64,000 bases of DNA from JAGVSR01 sp963708775. GTDB lineage: Bacteria > Pseudomonadota > Alphaproteobacteria > Rhizobiales > Hyphomicrobiaceae. Below the pieces are notes generated by a model that made no database searches, was not told where the DNA came from, and worked only from the letters and a program-made list of their open reading frames with translations. The stretch lies in NCBI GenBank assembly GCA_963708775.1, contig CAVPTI010000015.1, positions 124,001 to 188,000 on the forward strand. Reading direction: 5' to 3'. Both the position numbers and the translations under genes were made by a program. Positions 46,340 through 56,809 of this stretch are shown here, one piece after another. How positions within the stretch are numbered: the stretch's first letter is position 1; every line of letters starts with the position of its first letter.

Positions 46340-46728
46340 GCGTATCGACAGGGACCGTTGAGACCCGCGTGGGCATGCACAATTTGACCGTTGAACAGGA
46401 AAACGTCAGAACCCGGACTTGGCCTCGATTCGGGCATCGGGTGTCGAGTTTGAACCGCCGTGGCCCGCGCGGCACCAGAAGCTGGTTGTGCACATCAACG
46501 ACGTCGGCCAAATCCGTCGGCGCTCGTTGACCTTACACAGCTTTTTGACCTTAGGTCCCTACCGGCCATCGGACCATAGTCCGTAGCGGACCATTAACAG
46601 AAGGTTAATTCTCCTCCGCAGGGTGAAAGGGAAAGCGCGACCACGATCCTGTTCCGCAGCCCCTCAAACTCCAGGCATGTAGAGGTTGATCGACCCGCGC
46701 CGTCCCCCGTCCCCAGCAGGAGGGCAGC
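46340..46728. promoter_or_regulatory. Divergent gspD / multicopper oxidase intergenic region with repeats
   Basis: 389 bases without a gene. Near the oxidase side lie two direct copies of TTGACCTTA (46527-46535 and 46545-46553, 18-base period), a perfect palindrome CGGAC-CATA-GTCCG (46570-46583) and a third CGGACCATTA (46587-46596). These are probable regulatory sites for the oxidase gene. No clear sigma-70 pair could be fixed. The part next to gspD shows nothing recognisable. Confidence 0.45.
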
Positions 46729-49022
46729 ATGTACATCGACGATAAGGAATCACGCCGGCGGCAGCGTGAGGCGGAGAAGGCCCGTGACAACCGAGGCGAG
46801 ATCGTCAAAGCCTTGTCGCTCGGCGAAGTCACCCGCCGCGAGCTTTTTCGCTGGGGCATCCTGACGGGCAGCGGCTGGCTCGCTGCCAAGAACGGCCTCA
46901 ATCCCTTTGTAAAGAGCGCCTATGCGCAAGTTCCAACAGGTGTGCCGCGCAGCCCCGTGCGAGGAATTGCGAAATTCTCCCAGCCACTGCCCCGGCTCGA
47001 AGTGCAGACACCGCATACGCTCCAACCAGAGAATGGCCACGCAGCATGGCCGTCTCACTTCAATGAGCATGCCGCCCGGCGCTTATCGTATCACACCGAC
47101 TACACGGCGTTGGCAAAGACAGGAGGTATCAAAGATCCTTTGAAGTCTCACCAATCCATTGACTGGAAAAGGCCCAATCGAAGGCCGCCCGCCGGGAGAG
47201 TATTTCGCCCATCAGCGCTGGAACGAGTATTTCCCGCAGAAAGGGCTACATCCTCAATAAGCGGCCATGCGCGACGGGAACACGCTTCCATCCGCTATTG
47301 CCGGAACAAGAACCCAATAGCGTCTGGAACTACGGCGCCGGCCGAGATGGGGCGGGCAGCGGCATCCCACTGCTGAAGGTTCGCTACGGCGAGCCCATTC
47401 TCATGCGGATCTACAACAATCTCCCCCGCAACAAGAGCGACAACAACGGTTTCGGCATCAACCAGATGTCGACCCATTTCCATAACTCTCACAACGGTGC
47501 TGAAAGCGACGGCGCATGCAACGCCTATCACTACCCCGGCACGTTTTACGACTACCGCTGGGGCCTCACGTTGGCTCGGTCGGACCGGCCGGAAAACAAG
47601 CTCGTCAAAGACGACAGACGAGAAATTGCTCGCAAAGCGTCAGGCCCTGACGGCAACAAAGGACTGATCCCGGTAGCCTGGAGACTTCCGCGAACTGCAG
47701 GGATCACTCTGGTTCCACGACCACCGGTTCTTCTATACCGCCGAGAACGTCTACAAGGGCGACTTTGGCGCCATCAACGTCTACTCCGGCCCGGACCGCG
47801 GCAACGAACGCCAATCCGACGGGGTGAACCATTGCCTGCCGAGCGGCTGGGTTCACGACTATGGCAATCTCGATTTCGACGTGAACTTGATCGTTCACGA
47901 TCAGGCCTACCGCCAGGATGGCCAGCTGTACTTCGATATCTTCAACACCGACGGATTCCTTGGCGACGTCATGTGCGTGAACATGGCCTACGCACCCGTC
48001 ATGAAGGTGCTGCCGCGCAAATACCGCTTCCGTCTTCTCAACGCCTGCATGTCTCGTTTCGTGCAGCTCGTGCTGGTCGATCCGAACCGGAATGCTGTGC
48101 CATTCAAGTTCATCGCCAACGACGGCAACTTCGTCGTCAATCCGATCGATCTCAAAATGCTCGACGAGCAAGGGACGGGCGAGCGTTACGACATCGTCGT
48201 CGACTTCTCCAACTTCAAGAAGGGCCAGGTTATCCAACTGGTCAACCTCTTGAAGCACAAGAATGGCCGCAAGCCCGACAAGCGATTGACGATCGGAGAA
48301 GCTCTCAAAGGCGACACGGAAGACCCGGCCGTAGGCGCCATCATGCAATTCATCGTAAGTGATCAGGTCGAGAGCGTTGATGCGCCTGGAACCATCATAC
48401 GATCAACCGAGCCGGACAGCAGCCGCGTTCCGCCTCGATCCTGACCGAGCAGATCCCCATCGTCACCCCGGATCGCGTCCGGACGATCGAATTCAAACAT
48501 GACGCCCTCAATCGGGCGAAAGATTGCCTGCCGAGTTGCGAAGACAAAGATCTCCTGCCTTGGGTCATCCGTGTGGACGGCAAATCCACGCATTCGCTCA
48601 ACGCCAACCGCATTTCACTGCTCATCCCGAAGCCCGGCGAAACCGAGCATTGGGTCGTCTCGACAGGCGGCGGCTGGGATCACCCGATCCATCTGCATTT
48701 TGAGGAAGGCGTCACCATCAACCGAGGCGGAGACGGCATTCCTGCAACCGAAAAACTGGTGCGCAAAGATGTCTGGCGGCTGCGCCCGGGCGGCACCGTT
48801 CGCTTCCAGGTGACCTTTGGCGAATTCGGCGGATCCTACGTCAACCACTGCCACAACACAGTGCATGAGGATTTCGCCATGCTCATGCGCTATCAGGTGC
48901 TGACCGGCGACGACCGTCCGCAGCTGAACATCATTCCGACACCAGTCCCCTCGGAAGACGGCGTCGAATATCTGACGCCGGAAGTCCTGCCGGAAGCGTA
49001 CGCGAGAAAGCGGAGCACGTGA
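46729..49022 (+). pseudogene. Tat-exported multicopper oxidase, four frameshifts
   Basis: Large multicopper oxidase of about 760 residues. The N-terminus has a twin-arginine signal (TRRELFRWGILTGSGWLAA). All four copper-binding blocks are present: HFH at 47475-47483, HDH at 47716-47724, HPIHLH at 48681-48698 and HCHNTVHEDFAM from 48846. Thus it has both the type 1 and the trinuclear type 2/3 sites. Frames change near 47167 (run of A), 47243 (run of G), 47675 and 48430; each joins conserved sequence. It oxidises phenols or metals such as Mn(II), Fe(II) or Cu(I) while reducing O2; the substrate is not fixed by sequence. The SCO1-cytochrome gene overlaps its stop by 4 bases. Position inside a type II secretion cluster suggests Tat export followed by release through GspD. 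Confidence 0.8.
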
Positions 49023-50067
49023 CGGGAGCCGGTAACGTGTGGAAGGTCGCACTCACCTTTGTACTCGCCGCAGTCATCGGTTGTGGCGCCGCCATTCTCG
49101 TGACGGACAGGGCTACAATCCTGCCGAGCCACGCGAACGCCGCTGCCAACTTGACTGAAGATAGCAAGCCCTCCCTTCACGCTCGCCGTGGGATGACCAG
49201 TTCTTTCCCAACGATCCCGTTGTCACTCATGAAGGCCGAACCCTGCGCTTCTACGACGACCTGATCAAAGACAAGATCGTCGTCGTAAACTTCATCTACA
49301 CGAGTTGCTCAAACATTTGTCCGCTCGTCACGGCTCGCCTCTCGCAGGTCAAGGATCTGCTCGGCGACCGTGTCGGACGCGACATCTTCTTTGTGTCGAT
49401 CACTATCGATCCCATCACAGATGGGCCGGAAATGCTGAAGAAGTACGCAGAGACGTATAACGCCGGCCCAGGATGGATGTTCATCACCGGTCAGCCCGAG
49501 CACATCGACCGCATCCGCTTCAAACTCGGCCAGCGCAGCAACGTGAAAGCCGAGCACCGCAATGACGTCATGATCGGCAATGACCGGACCGGAACCTGGG
49601 GCCGCGACAGCGCTTTCTCCGACCTGAACGTGCTCGCCGACACAATCCAGAGCTTCGATCCGGAATGGCGTAAACCTGCACACTCTGACGAGCCTGACCG
49701 CGAGCGTCGGCGAAACCAAGTATGAACTCCATAACAAGCCCGGAACCATCCTGTTCGCCAAAGCTTGCGCCGGTTGCCACAGCATCGGCTACGGCGACGT
49801 GGTCGGCCCCGACCTGCCGGCGTGCTCCTGCGCCGCGACCACAACTGGCTCCGCCGCTTTCTTCGCGAACCCGATACACTCCGCCAGGAAAAGGATCCGC
49901 TGGCCACGGTTCTCGACGCGCAATATCCCGGCGCCCGCATGCCGAACCTCGGGCTATCGGATAACGACATCGACGATCTGTTCGCCTATTTCAAAACCCA
50001 TAAGTCGAACGACGTGACGACTACAAGCACGATCAGCGAACCGGCCCAGACCGCACATCCGCCGTGA
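49019..50067 (+). pseudogene. SCO1-cytochrome c fusion protein, three frameshifts
   Basis: About 350 residues. An N-terminal membrane anchor (VALTFVLAAVIGCGAAILV) is followed by a SCO1/SenC thioredoxin-like domain with the copper site TSCSNICP and a downstream EHRND, then by a mono-haem cytochrome c domain with CAGCHSIG, a proline/leucine loop (GPDL) and the axial methionine in GARMPNLGLSD. Slips near 49180, 49673 (run of A) and 49816 interrupt it; correcting each gives an uninterrupted fusion. It starts (GTG) 4 bases inside the oxidase gene, so it is translationally coupled. It probably delivers copper to, and carries electrons away from, the oxidase (inference from domains and coupling). 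Confidence 0.75.
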
Positions 50068-50088
50068 GAGCGCCGCCGCTATGTTCTG

Positions 50089-50563
50089 TTATTCCAGAGC
50101 TGTTCGCGTCGGCCGCAGCTTGAGATCGAGCCGCCTGCCACCACGTTCCAGACTGATGCCGTCGAGAGCGATCTCCCGTACGACATAGCCGCTGATTTCA
50201 CCACCGCGACCCACCCACGTCGCGGAACTTGCGCCCTCCACGCGGATCAGCGCACGTCCGTCGCTTCCTGCCGGACGCATCAAGCCCGATAAGAGTGAGC
50301 CCGCGCAAGTCGTCGGCTTGCGACGCTACTTCGGTCGCATCGGCGGGCCGCCGCGTCACAACGAACAGTGGCCGCTCCCGCGTCTCCTTCATTTCGTCCA
50401 ACGCCGGCACGATGAACTGGGGTTTGGCCGCGACCGGTCCTGGGCTCGTCGCACTGCTCGGCGACACGGGCGACACGTCGACGACGTCGAGAGCCGATTT
50501 CACCGCGGCTCCAGCGAGGAGCACGACGCCCACAGCCAAAACCATCCGAATGACCTTCATCAT
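50089..50563 (-). pseudogene. gspN: Type II secretion protein GspN-like, one frameshift
   Basis: Short inner-membrane protein of about 155 residues with one N-terminal helix (VIRMVLAVGVVLLAGAAV), a Pro/Ser-rich linker and a C-terminal domain starting RERPLFVVTRRP and continuing after the slip as RALIRVEGA, WVGRGGEISGYVVREIALDGI. The slip lies near 50275. The pattern (PLF-x-x-TRRP, then a short beta-barrel of homology-region type) is typical of GspN/GspC-like components in alphaproteobacteria, which may replace the missing GspC as connector to the secretin. It overlaps gspM by 4 bases. Confidence 0.65.
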
Positions 50564-51124
50564 TGCTGCACCGGGGCAGTGGACATAACGGCGCCCATGA
50601 TGCTGATCCGCAAATCCAGTACGCCGTTGACCTCCGGGCCGCGTGCCGTGGGAGCCATGTCGAGAGACTGAATGATCAATGCCGGACGGCCATGTTCGAT
50701 CGCGTGAAAAAATCGCTGCACATCTTCGATCGATCCTGATGCGATCGCTCGCAATCCAATCAGGCGAAGGCGCCCCTGAGACCGCTCGGCCGTCGGCTGC
50801 ACACTGCTGAGCAAGCACGCCTGCGCTCGCGGCGACGGTTTCGACCCGCGACTGAAGCGCAGCGATCTTTTCCGCCTCGGTCTCGCCCGGCAGGAGCGCC
50901 GGCTCGCCCGATGCGTCTTCCGCCGGTCGCGCCGACAGCCCTCTCGCCTCCGCCAGAAGGCGACCCAGAAGCTGGCGTTCTTGCGCAATTTGATCTTGTG
51001 CATCCGACAACCGCGCGGTCAGCGGCTCCACGAGGATGGCGCCGATGAACCAGATGACACCGAGCAGCAAGCCGACCGCAGCGACCTTGCTCACACCGCG
51101 CTCAATCGCAATGAAAGCGCTCAT
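50560..51124 (-). pseudogene. gspM: Type II secretion protein GspM, one frameshift
   Basis: About 187 residues. A single N-terminal helix (VAAVGLLLGVIWFIGAILVEPL) is followed by a coiled coil (LSDAQDQIAQERQLLGRLLAEA) and, after the slip near 50806, the ferredoxin-like end (LRAIASGSIEDVQRFFHAIEHG, LDLRISIMG). This is the GspM layout. It forms the inner-membrane platform with GspL and GspF. The start overlaps the gspL stop (ATGA) and its stop overlaps the gspN start, so L-M-N is one coupled operon. Confidence 0.75.
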
Positions 51125-52204
51125 GGCCCCCCGCCCCCCGAAGCCGTCGTCCACTCTGTGTTCAAGCGCAGCTGCAGGCTGAAGCGCTCCTTCTGCCGCT
51201 CATCGTCGGTCACGATCGGCGCCGTAATCGATGCACTCGAAATGTAGGGCGACTGCTCGAGTTCGACGGCAAGGCCACGAACCGGACGTCCAAAGCCGAC
51301 GAGTTCCACCGCGCCATCTGCGAAACGAAACTCGGTCAGATAGGCCGTATCGGGCATGCGACGCGTCACATCGTCGATAATCGCGACCACGGGTGGGTAC
51401 TCCGCCTTCAGTTCCGCCAGCGCATCGGCTACAACTCCATCGCCCGTATCCTGCTGCGCCCGGGAGTCGGCCAGGCGTGAACGAACCGCCGCGGTCTGTT
51501 CTCTCAAATCGGCCAGCGCCAATTCGTGCCGGTAAGCGGTGATCGCCAGCGCCGCTAAAGCCAGCGTTCCGCACGCCGCCGCGAGCACACCTGCGGATGG
51601 CAAAATCCCACCCCGCGCCGCCGGATCCGCTGTCCGCTCAGCAAGAAAATCGATCGGGACAGGAGTGGCCGGATCGTCCCGGTAGCAGTCGGCTCCCACG
51701 ACCTCGGCCCCCGCAGCCTCAAGTCGGTCCCGTAGCGCCTTGAGCCGGCTCCGCTTCATGACGATCTGCTCGCCCGAAACAGTCGCACTGCCCTTTGCCT
51801 GTGGATTGAGGATGACCGCCGCATACACATCGGCTCATTCGGAACGGCGTCACCCGCTCCAATTCAAGGGCCATGATCCGGTCGATGTCTTTGACCGCCG
51901 CCTTGGGCAAGGTCATCGGCCGCACGAGGCACTCTGCCAGTGGCACGCGCACTTTCACCCTGAACGGTCCTTGCCGGGCCCGCTGACTGATTTTGTCAAG
52001 AATGTCGGCCTCGCCACCCGACGCGTCCTTGAGCGGCGGGATGGTGGTCACGAGAGTGCCACCGTTAACGACAGCAACCAGATCAGCTTTCGCCCGCCGC
52101 TCGCCTGAAGCAAGCCGGGCCGGCAACAAGCTCGTCAACTCGCCGGTCCACCATGAGAAACCGCGCGACAACGTCTCCGAAAGATCAATCGCAAATCTAC
52201 GCAT
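51121..52204 (-). pseudogene. gspL: Type II secretion protein GspL, one frameshift
   Basis: About 360 residues. The cytoplasmic actin-like part (LSETLSRGFSWWTGEL, RVKVRVPLAECLVRPMTLPKAA, LERVTPF) changes frame near 51835, then the second part has a membrane helix (LAAACGTLALAALAITAYR) and a periplasmic coiled coil plus ferredoxin-like domain (VVAIIDDVTRRMPDTAYLTEF). GspL anchors the ATPase GspE to the membrane. First gene of the leftward operon L-M-N, divergent from gspE across 170 bases. Confidence 0.77.
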
Positions 52205-52374
52205 TTACAATCCAGCCCGGCACCGGCGAAGATCGCCTGAAACGTTAAGAATGCAGGGACCATCTTCACCTTTAAGTTAAACGATCCGCCGGCGATCCGC
52301 ACGCGCGAAAGCACGCTATGGTAAGGTTGCGATCACGGCTCGAACTCGGTAAACCGCGCGTAGGATCATGACGA

Positions 52375-54140
52375 ATGCCGCTCGATAGCAACCCTACCGC
52401 CCGCGCCCTTCCCGATCCACGAGGCGAAGAATTTACGTCAGTCCTTCGTCAGCGACTGGTTGCAAACGGCCAGCTGGACGAACTTGCGGCCCGCCGTGCC
52501 GAACGGGCCTGCCAGCAATCGAACGAACGCTTTGACGTCGTGCTGGCGCGCCTCGGGCTCGTGGGCGAAGCCGCATTGTGCGAGGCCATTGCCGGTATCC
52601 TTAATCTCCCGACCGTGGCACCCGACGCATGGCCGCTACGCGCCGTGTTGGCCGATATCGTGCCGGAGACCTTTCTGGCTGCGAACCGCATGGTGATTTT
52701 GGATGACGCCATTAATGCTGTACAGGTCGCAACAGCCGACCCATTCAATTCGGATGCACTCGCAGCACTCGCATTCCAGCTTGAACGACCGCTCACGCTG
52801 CTTATGGCGCCGCCCGCAGCCATTGAGCGTTGTCTGGAGCGCCTGCACGGTCGCGCCGCTCCTGCCACCGAGAGCGATGCGACCGCCGCCGTTGAACTGA
52901 CTGACGATGTCGGCGCCGACGACATCCGGCGCCTCGAAGATTTGGCCAGCGAAGCGCCGGTCATCCGTCTGGTTCACGACATCATTCAACGCGCCGTTGA
53001 AAGTCGCGCGTCTGATATTCACGTCGAACCGCGCGAAGACAGCGTTTGCGTGCGCTACCGCATCGACGGCGCTCTTCAAACCGCCGAAACATTGCCCGTG
53101 ACCGTCAGGGCCGCTCTCACCTCACGCATCAAGATCATGGCAAGGCTCAATATCGCCGAACGGCGCCTGCCTCAGGACGGGCGCGTCAAGTTCACCGCCC
53201 GCGGTCGCGAAATCGATCTTCGTGTTTCGACGATGCCGACAATGGCGGGGAAAGCATCGTTCTGCGAATTCTCGATCGCGAAAGCATCCCGCTGGAATTC
53301 GCGCAACTGGGGTTCACGGGCGCCGAGCGCGAAGGCTTCGAACGCCTGCTTGCCGAGCCCAACGGCATCATCCTTGTCACCGGCCCGACGGGAAGCGGGA
53401 AATCGACGACGCTTTACACCGCGCTGAAATCTCTCAACCGCCCGGATCGCAAACTCTTCACTGTCGAAGATCCAATTGAATATCGCCTGACCGGCGTGAA
53501 CCAGATCGCGGTCAGTCCCAAGATCGGCCTGACGTTCGCCTCCGCGCTCCGGTCGATCCTTCGCCAAGACCCGGACATCATCATGGTCGGCGAAATTCGC
53601 GATCTCGAAACAGCTGAGATGGCCATTCGCGCGTCGCTCACGGGCCACCTCGTTCTCTCGACCATTCACACCAACAGCGCCGCGGCGACGATCACCCGTC
53701 TGCTCGACATGGGCGTCGAAGACTATCTGCTCGCGTCGAGCCTCAAAGGTGTTCTGGCGCAACGCCTCGTTCGCACGTTGTGTCCCTCCTGTGCAACGCA
53801 GGCCAGCGTCTCGGAGGTCGAAGCCGCCCGTCTGCTACGCCTCGCGGGACCCGCCGGAGATAAAGCCAGCATGAATGTTCACGCACCACACGGTTGCGAG
53901 TCGTGCCAGGGCACCGGCTACCGCGGGCGCACGGCAATCTACGAACTTCTGACGGTCACGCCCGCCTTGCGCGACACGATCGCGGCCGGCGCGCAAGAGA
54001 GCAGTATCGAAGCGGCCGCCGTGTCCTCGGGAATGACGACCTTGATGCAAAACGGCATGGCAAAGGTCATCTCGGGCGAAACGACCATGCATGAGGTTTT
54101 ACGCGTAACGAGGGCAGCGGATGCCGCGCTTTCGCTATAG
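52375..54140 (+). pseudogene. gspE: Type II secretion ATPase GspE, one frameshift
   Basis: Cytoplasmic hexameric ATPase of about 588 residues that drives pseudopilus assembly. An N1E-type domain is followed by the nucleotide-binding region with Walker A GPTGSGKS (53382-53405), Asp box and Walker B (RQDPDIIMVGEIRD) and the HIS box TGHLVLSTIHTN. The zinc motif CPSC followed by CESCQGTGYRGR is complete. The frame slips at the GGGG at 53247-53250: adding one G restores G-E-S-I-V-L-R, the family consensus, so a homopolymer undercall is nearly certain. gspF starts 20 bases before its end. Confidence 0.88.
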
Positions 54141-55347
54141 GGCATATAGCGCCACCGGCGCTGTCACGACCGGCGAGATGATGGTCGAAAGCCGTCAAAT
54201 CGCCCTGCAGACGCTTGCCCGCAAGGCCGAAGTAGTCATCGAATTGGAAGAAGCCGCGACACGCGGCGACCTACCTTGGTGGCAGCGTGAGATTGGATCA
54301 TCACGCGCACTCGGAACCCGCGCGCTCTCGGATTTTCTTCGCGAACTTTCCGGCCTCATCAGCGCCAATCTGCCCGTCGACGAGGCCCTGCGCATTATCG
54401 CTATTCAGCCCGCGATCAAGCCATCGCTACGGGCTCTCGTCGCCGATATCCTGGAACGCGTGACCTCCGGCGCATCGCTGTCGGCAGCCATGGCCGCACG
54501 TGAAGGCGCCTTCCCTCCCTTCGTCGTTCGCCTCATCGGTGCAGGCGAAGCCTCGAGCAGTCTCGATACCGTCCTGGCCGATCTCTCGCGTTACCTTGAA
54601 CAAGCGAGCGAACGCTCGGCCAAGTTGACGTCCCAGTTGCTCTATCCTGCCGTACTTGTCGCCGCAGCGATCATAGCGCTCACCGTCATCACCACCGTCC
54701 TGGTGCCGGCAGTGAAGCCATTGTTCGAAGACGCCGGAGCGACACCTCCCACCATCATTGCCGCTCTCTCGTGGATCGCCGACGCAGTGTCGGGCTACGG
54801 GATGCTGATCGCAATCGCCCTCACCGCGAGCATCATCGGCCTCATCGTCTTTTGGCGCAGCCCCAGCGGACGTCTAGCGTTGGATCGCGCCATCCTTGAC
54901 TCTCCCTTCTTTGGTGATCTCGTCCGCCAGACCGAGACGGCACGCCTGTCCCGTACGCTATCGGCACTGATCCGAAATGGCGTGCCCCTCACGGAAGCGT
55001 TACGCATCGCAGCCGGCGTTCTTGCGAACCGCGCGCTCGGCACGACGGTCGAGGAGGCTCTACGGGGTGTGGAACAGGGCCGCTCTCTGTCGAGCGAACT
55101 CCAACGCTCGGCCGCCTTTCCGGATTTGCTTCCGCGCCTCGCCCGCATCGGCGAAGAAACAGGGCAACTGGAATCCATGCTGATGAAGGTGGCGGAAGCC
55201 TACGAACGCACCGTCGAGAACCGCCTCGAACGCTTCATGACGCTGCTCACACCCGCTCTCACAATCATCATTGGCGGCTTCGTCGGCTTCCTTGTCATCT
55301 CCGTGATGAACGCCATCCTCTCCGCGAATGCGCTGGTGCTCCAATGA
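54121..55347 (+). CDS. gspF: Type II secretion inner-membrane platform protein GspF
   Basis: 408-residue polytopic protein with two homologous cytoplasmic helical domains and three membrane helices (about residues 170-200, 220-245 and 375-400). The blocks LSDFLRELSGLISANLPVDEAL (first repeat), FVVRLIGAGEASSSLDTVL and its second copy LPRLARIGEETGQLESML define the family. It connects GspE with the pseudopilus. Intact. Overlaps gspE by 20 bases and gspH by 4. Confidence 0.94.
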   Translation: MPRFRYRAYSATGAVTTGEMMVESRQIALQTLARKAEVVIELEEAATRGDLPWWQREIGSSRALGTRALSDFLRELSGLISANLPVDEALRIIAIQPAIKPSLRALVADILERVTSGASLSAAMAAREGAFPPFVVRLIGAGEASSSLDTVLADLSRYLEQASERSAKLTSQLLYPAVLVAAAIIALTVITTVLVPAVKPLFEDAGATPPTIIAALSWIADAVSGYGMLIAIALTASIIGLIVFWRSPSGRLALDRAILDSPFFGDLVRQTETARLSRTLSALIRNGVPLTEALRIAAGVLANRALGTTVEEALRGVEQGRSLSSELQRSAAFPDLLPRLARIGEETGQLESMLMKVAEAYERTVENRLERFMTLLTPALTIIIGGFVGFLVISVMNAILSANALVLQ

Positions 55348-55778
55348 TTGAAAAACCAGGTACATCCGCAGCCGGATTCACGCTCCTTGAGGTGCTCGCC
55401 GCACTTCTGATTGCCAGCATCGGGCTTTGGATTGCACTGCCAATGCTGACCGGCTCCAGTAAAGCCCGCGTGCTGCAGGATGCCACCTCAGCCTTTGTCA
55501 CAAAGCTGGATCAGACCCGCTCCCGCGCCATGACCACCGGCAAGCCGGCTAGCTTCCTCATCGATGCGGGCTCGCGCTCCTACCGAACCGATGACGGCAC
55601 CGCGACCACCCTGCCGCAAGGAATGGTCATCGAAGCCTCGGGCGGCCACTCTCTCATCGTGTTCCGACCCGACGGCACCGCGACTGAAGCGAACTTCGAC
55701 CTCCGCAACGGCCGCGCCGGAGCCCGCATCGGCATCGACTGGCTCACCGGCCGCGCCACCGTAACCTTCGACAGGTGA
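55344..55778 (+). CDS. gspH: Type II secretion minor pseudopilin GspH
   Basis: 144-residue minor pseudopilin. The processing site is SAAG/FTLLEVLAALLIAS with Glu at +5, about 11 residues from the start. The globular part is rich in short beta strands (ASFLIDAGSRSYRTDD, HSLIVFRPDGTATEAN), as in GspH. Overlaps gspF and gspI by 4 bases each. Confidence 0.88.
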   Translation: MIEKPGTSAAGFTLLEVLAALLIASIGLWIALPMLTGSSKARVLQDATSAFVTKLDQTRSRAMTTGKPASFLIDAGSRSYRTDDGTATTLPQGMVIEASGGHSLIVFRPDGTATEANFDLRNGRAGARIGIDWLTGRATVTFDR

Positions 55779-56179
55779 GTCCGATGCCCAGTCGCGACGG
55801 CGGGTTCACACTGATGGAAGCCCTCGTGGCGCTGGTGCTCTTGGCACTCGCGGCCGGAGCCTTCTATCAAGGGATCGAACTTGGCGCCCGCGGGGCCCGC
55901 ATCGCACAACGCGATGCAGCCGCCATCGGCGTTGCGCAAAGCCGTCTCGAGGAAGCCGTCGCCATCGGCCAGCTTGCCGATGCCCCGTGGTCTGGTGAAA
56001 CGGACGACGGGATCGCCTGGCAAACCACCTTCACACCTCACGAGGCCACTCCGCCGGACGGGGTCCAAGAACCACTATCGTTGACGCGAATTGATGTCCG
56101 CGTCACGTGGCGCGATGTTCCCGGTCGTCCGCTCCGCGACATGACGCTGACGACCTTCGCACCAGCGAAATCGCCATGA
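55775..56179 (+). CDS. gspI: Type II secretion minor pseudopilin GspI
   Basis: 134-residue minor pseudopilin with the site RDGG/FTLMEALVALVLLAL near residue 10 and Glu at +5. The rest shows the short helix-strand layout of GspI (AQSRLEEAVAIGQL, then IDVRVTWRD). It forms the tip complex with GspJ and GspK. Overlaps neighbours by 4 bases. Confidence 0.88.
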   Translation: MSPMPSRDGGFTLMEALVALVLLALAAGAFYQGIELGARGARIAQRDAAAIGVAQSRLEEAVAIGQLADAPWSGETDDGIAWQTTFTPHEATPPDGVQEPLSLTRIDVRVTWRDVPGRPLRDMTLTTFAPAKSP

Positions 56180-56788
56180 AGCCGACAGAAGAAAATCCTC
56201 CCGATGCCGGCTTTACGCTCATCGAAGCCCTCGTCGTCTTGACGATCACCGCTTTAGCCATCGCACTCGTGCCGGCAACCGTGAGCCTAGGTCAGCGCGC
56301 ACTGCAGGTTGCAGCAAACCTCGAACACACGACATCCGATCACCGGGCACGAGAAGCCCTAACGGCCCGCATCGAAGCAGCCCGGCCGATCTTTCAAACC
56401 GATGCCGCGGGCTTATCTACTCTCGTTTTCGAAGGTCGTCCCGATCGCATGAGGTTCGTTTCCGAGTTTTCGGATGGACCGGCGGGCGGTGGTCTCTACG
56501 TCGCGGACCTCGGGCTCGATCCGTCGAACTCCACTCTGGTGCTCTCACTGACGCCCTATCCCACCCGTGCCAATGCCACGCCGTCCACTGTAGACCCGAT
56601 TGCAGCCGGCTGCCTTACTCTCTCTGCGCTACTTTGGTCCCGATGCCGAAACCGGAAACCGCATCTGGCAATCGTCTTGGGTGGCCACCAGCAAGCTGCC
56701 GGAAATGATCGAACTGACGATCCAGAGAACAGCTGACGACGCCAATACGACGCTCAGCATCATTGCTCTTCGTCTCGCGCAGAACTGA
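56176..56788 (+). pseudogene. gspJ: Type II secretion minor pseudopilin GspJ, one frameshift
   Basis: About 203 residues. The processing site is PDAG/FTLIEALVVLTITAL. After the slip near 56610 the other frame continues with LLSLRYFGPDAETGNRIW and LPEMIELTIQR, which is the expected GspJ end (L-P-x-x-I-x-L). The first part begins at the ATG at 56176, overlapping gspI by 4 bases. End of the rightward operon E-F-H-I-J, 21 bases before the convergent adaptor gene. Confidence 0.82.
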
Positions 56789-56809
56789 TGCCTGCGCGCG
56801 ACCGCTCGA

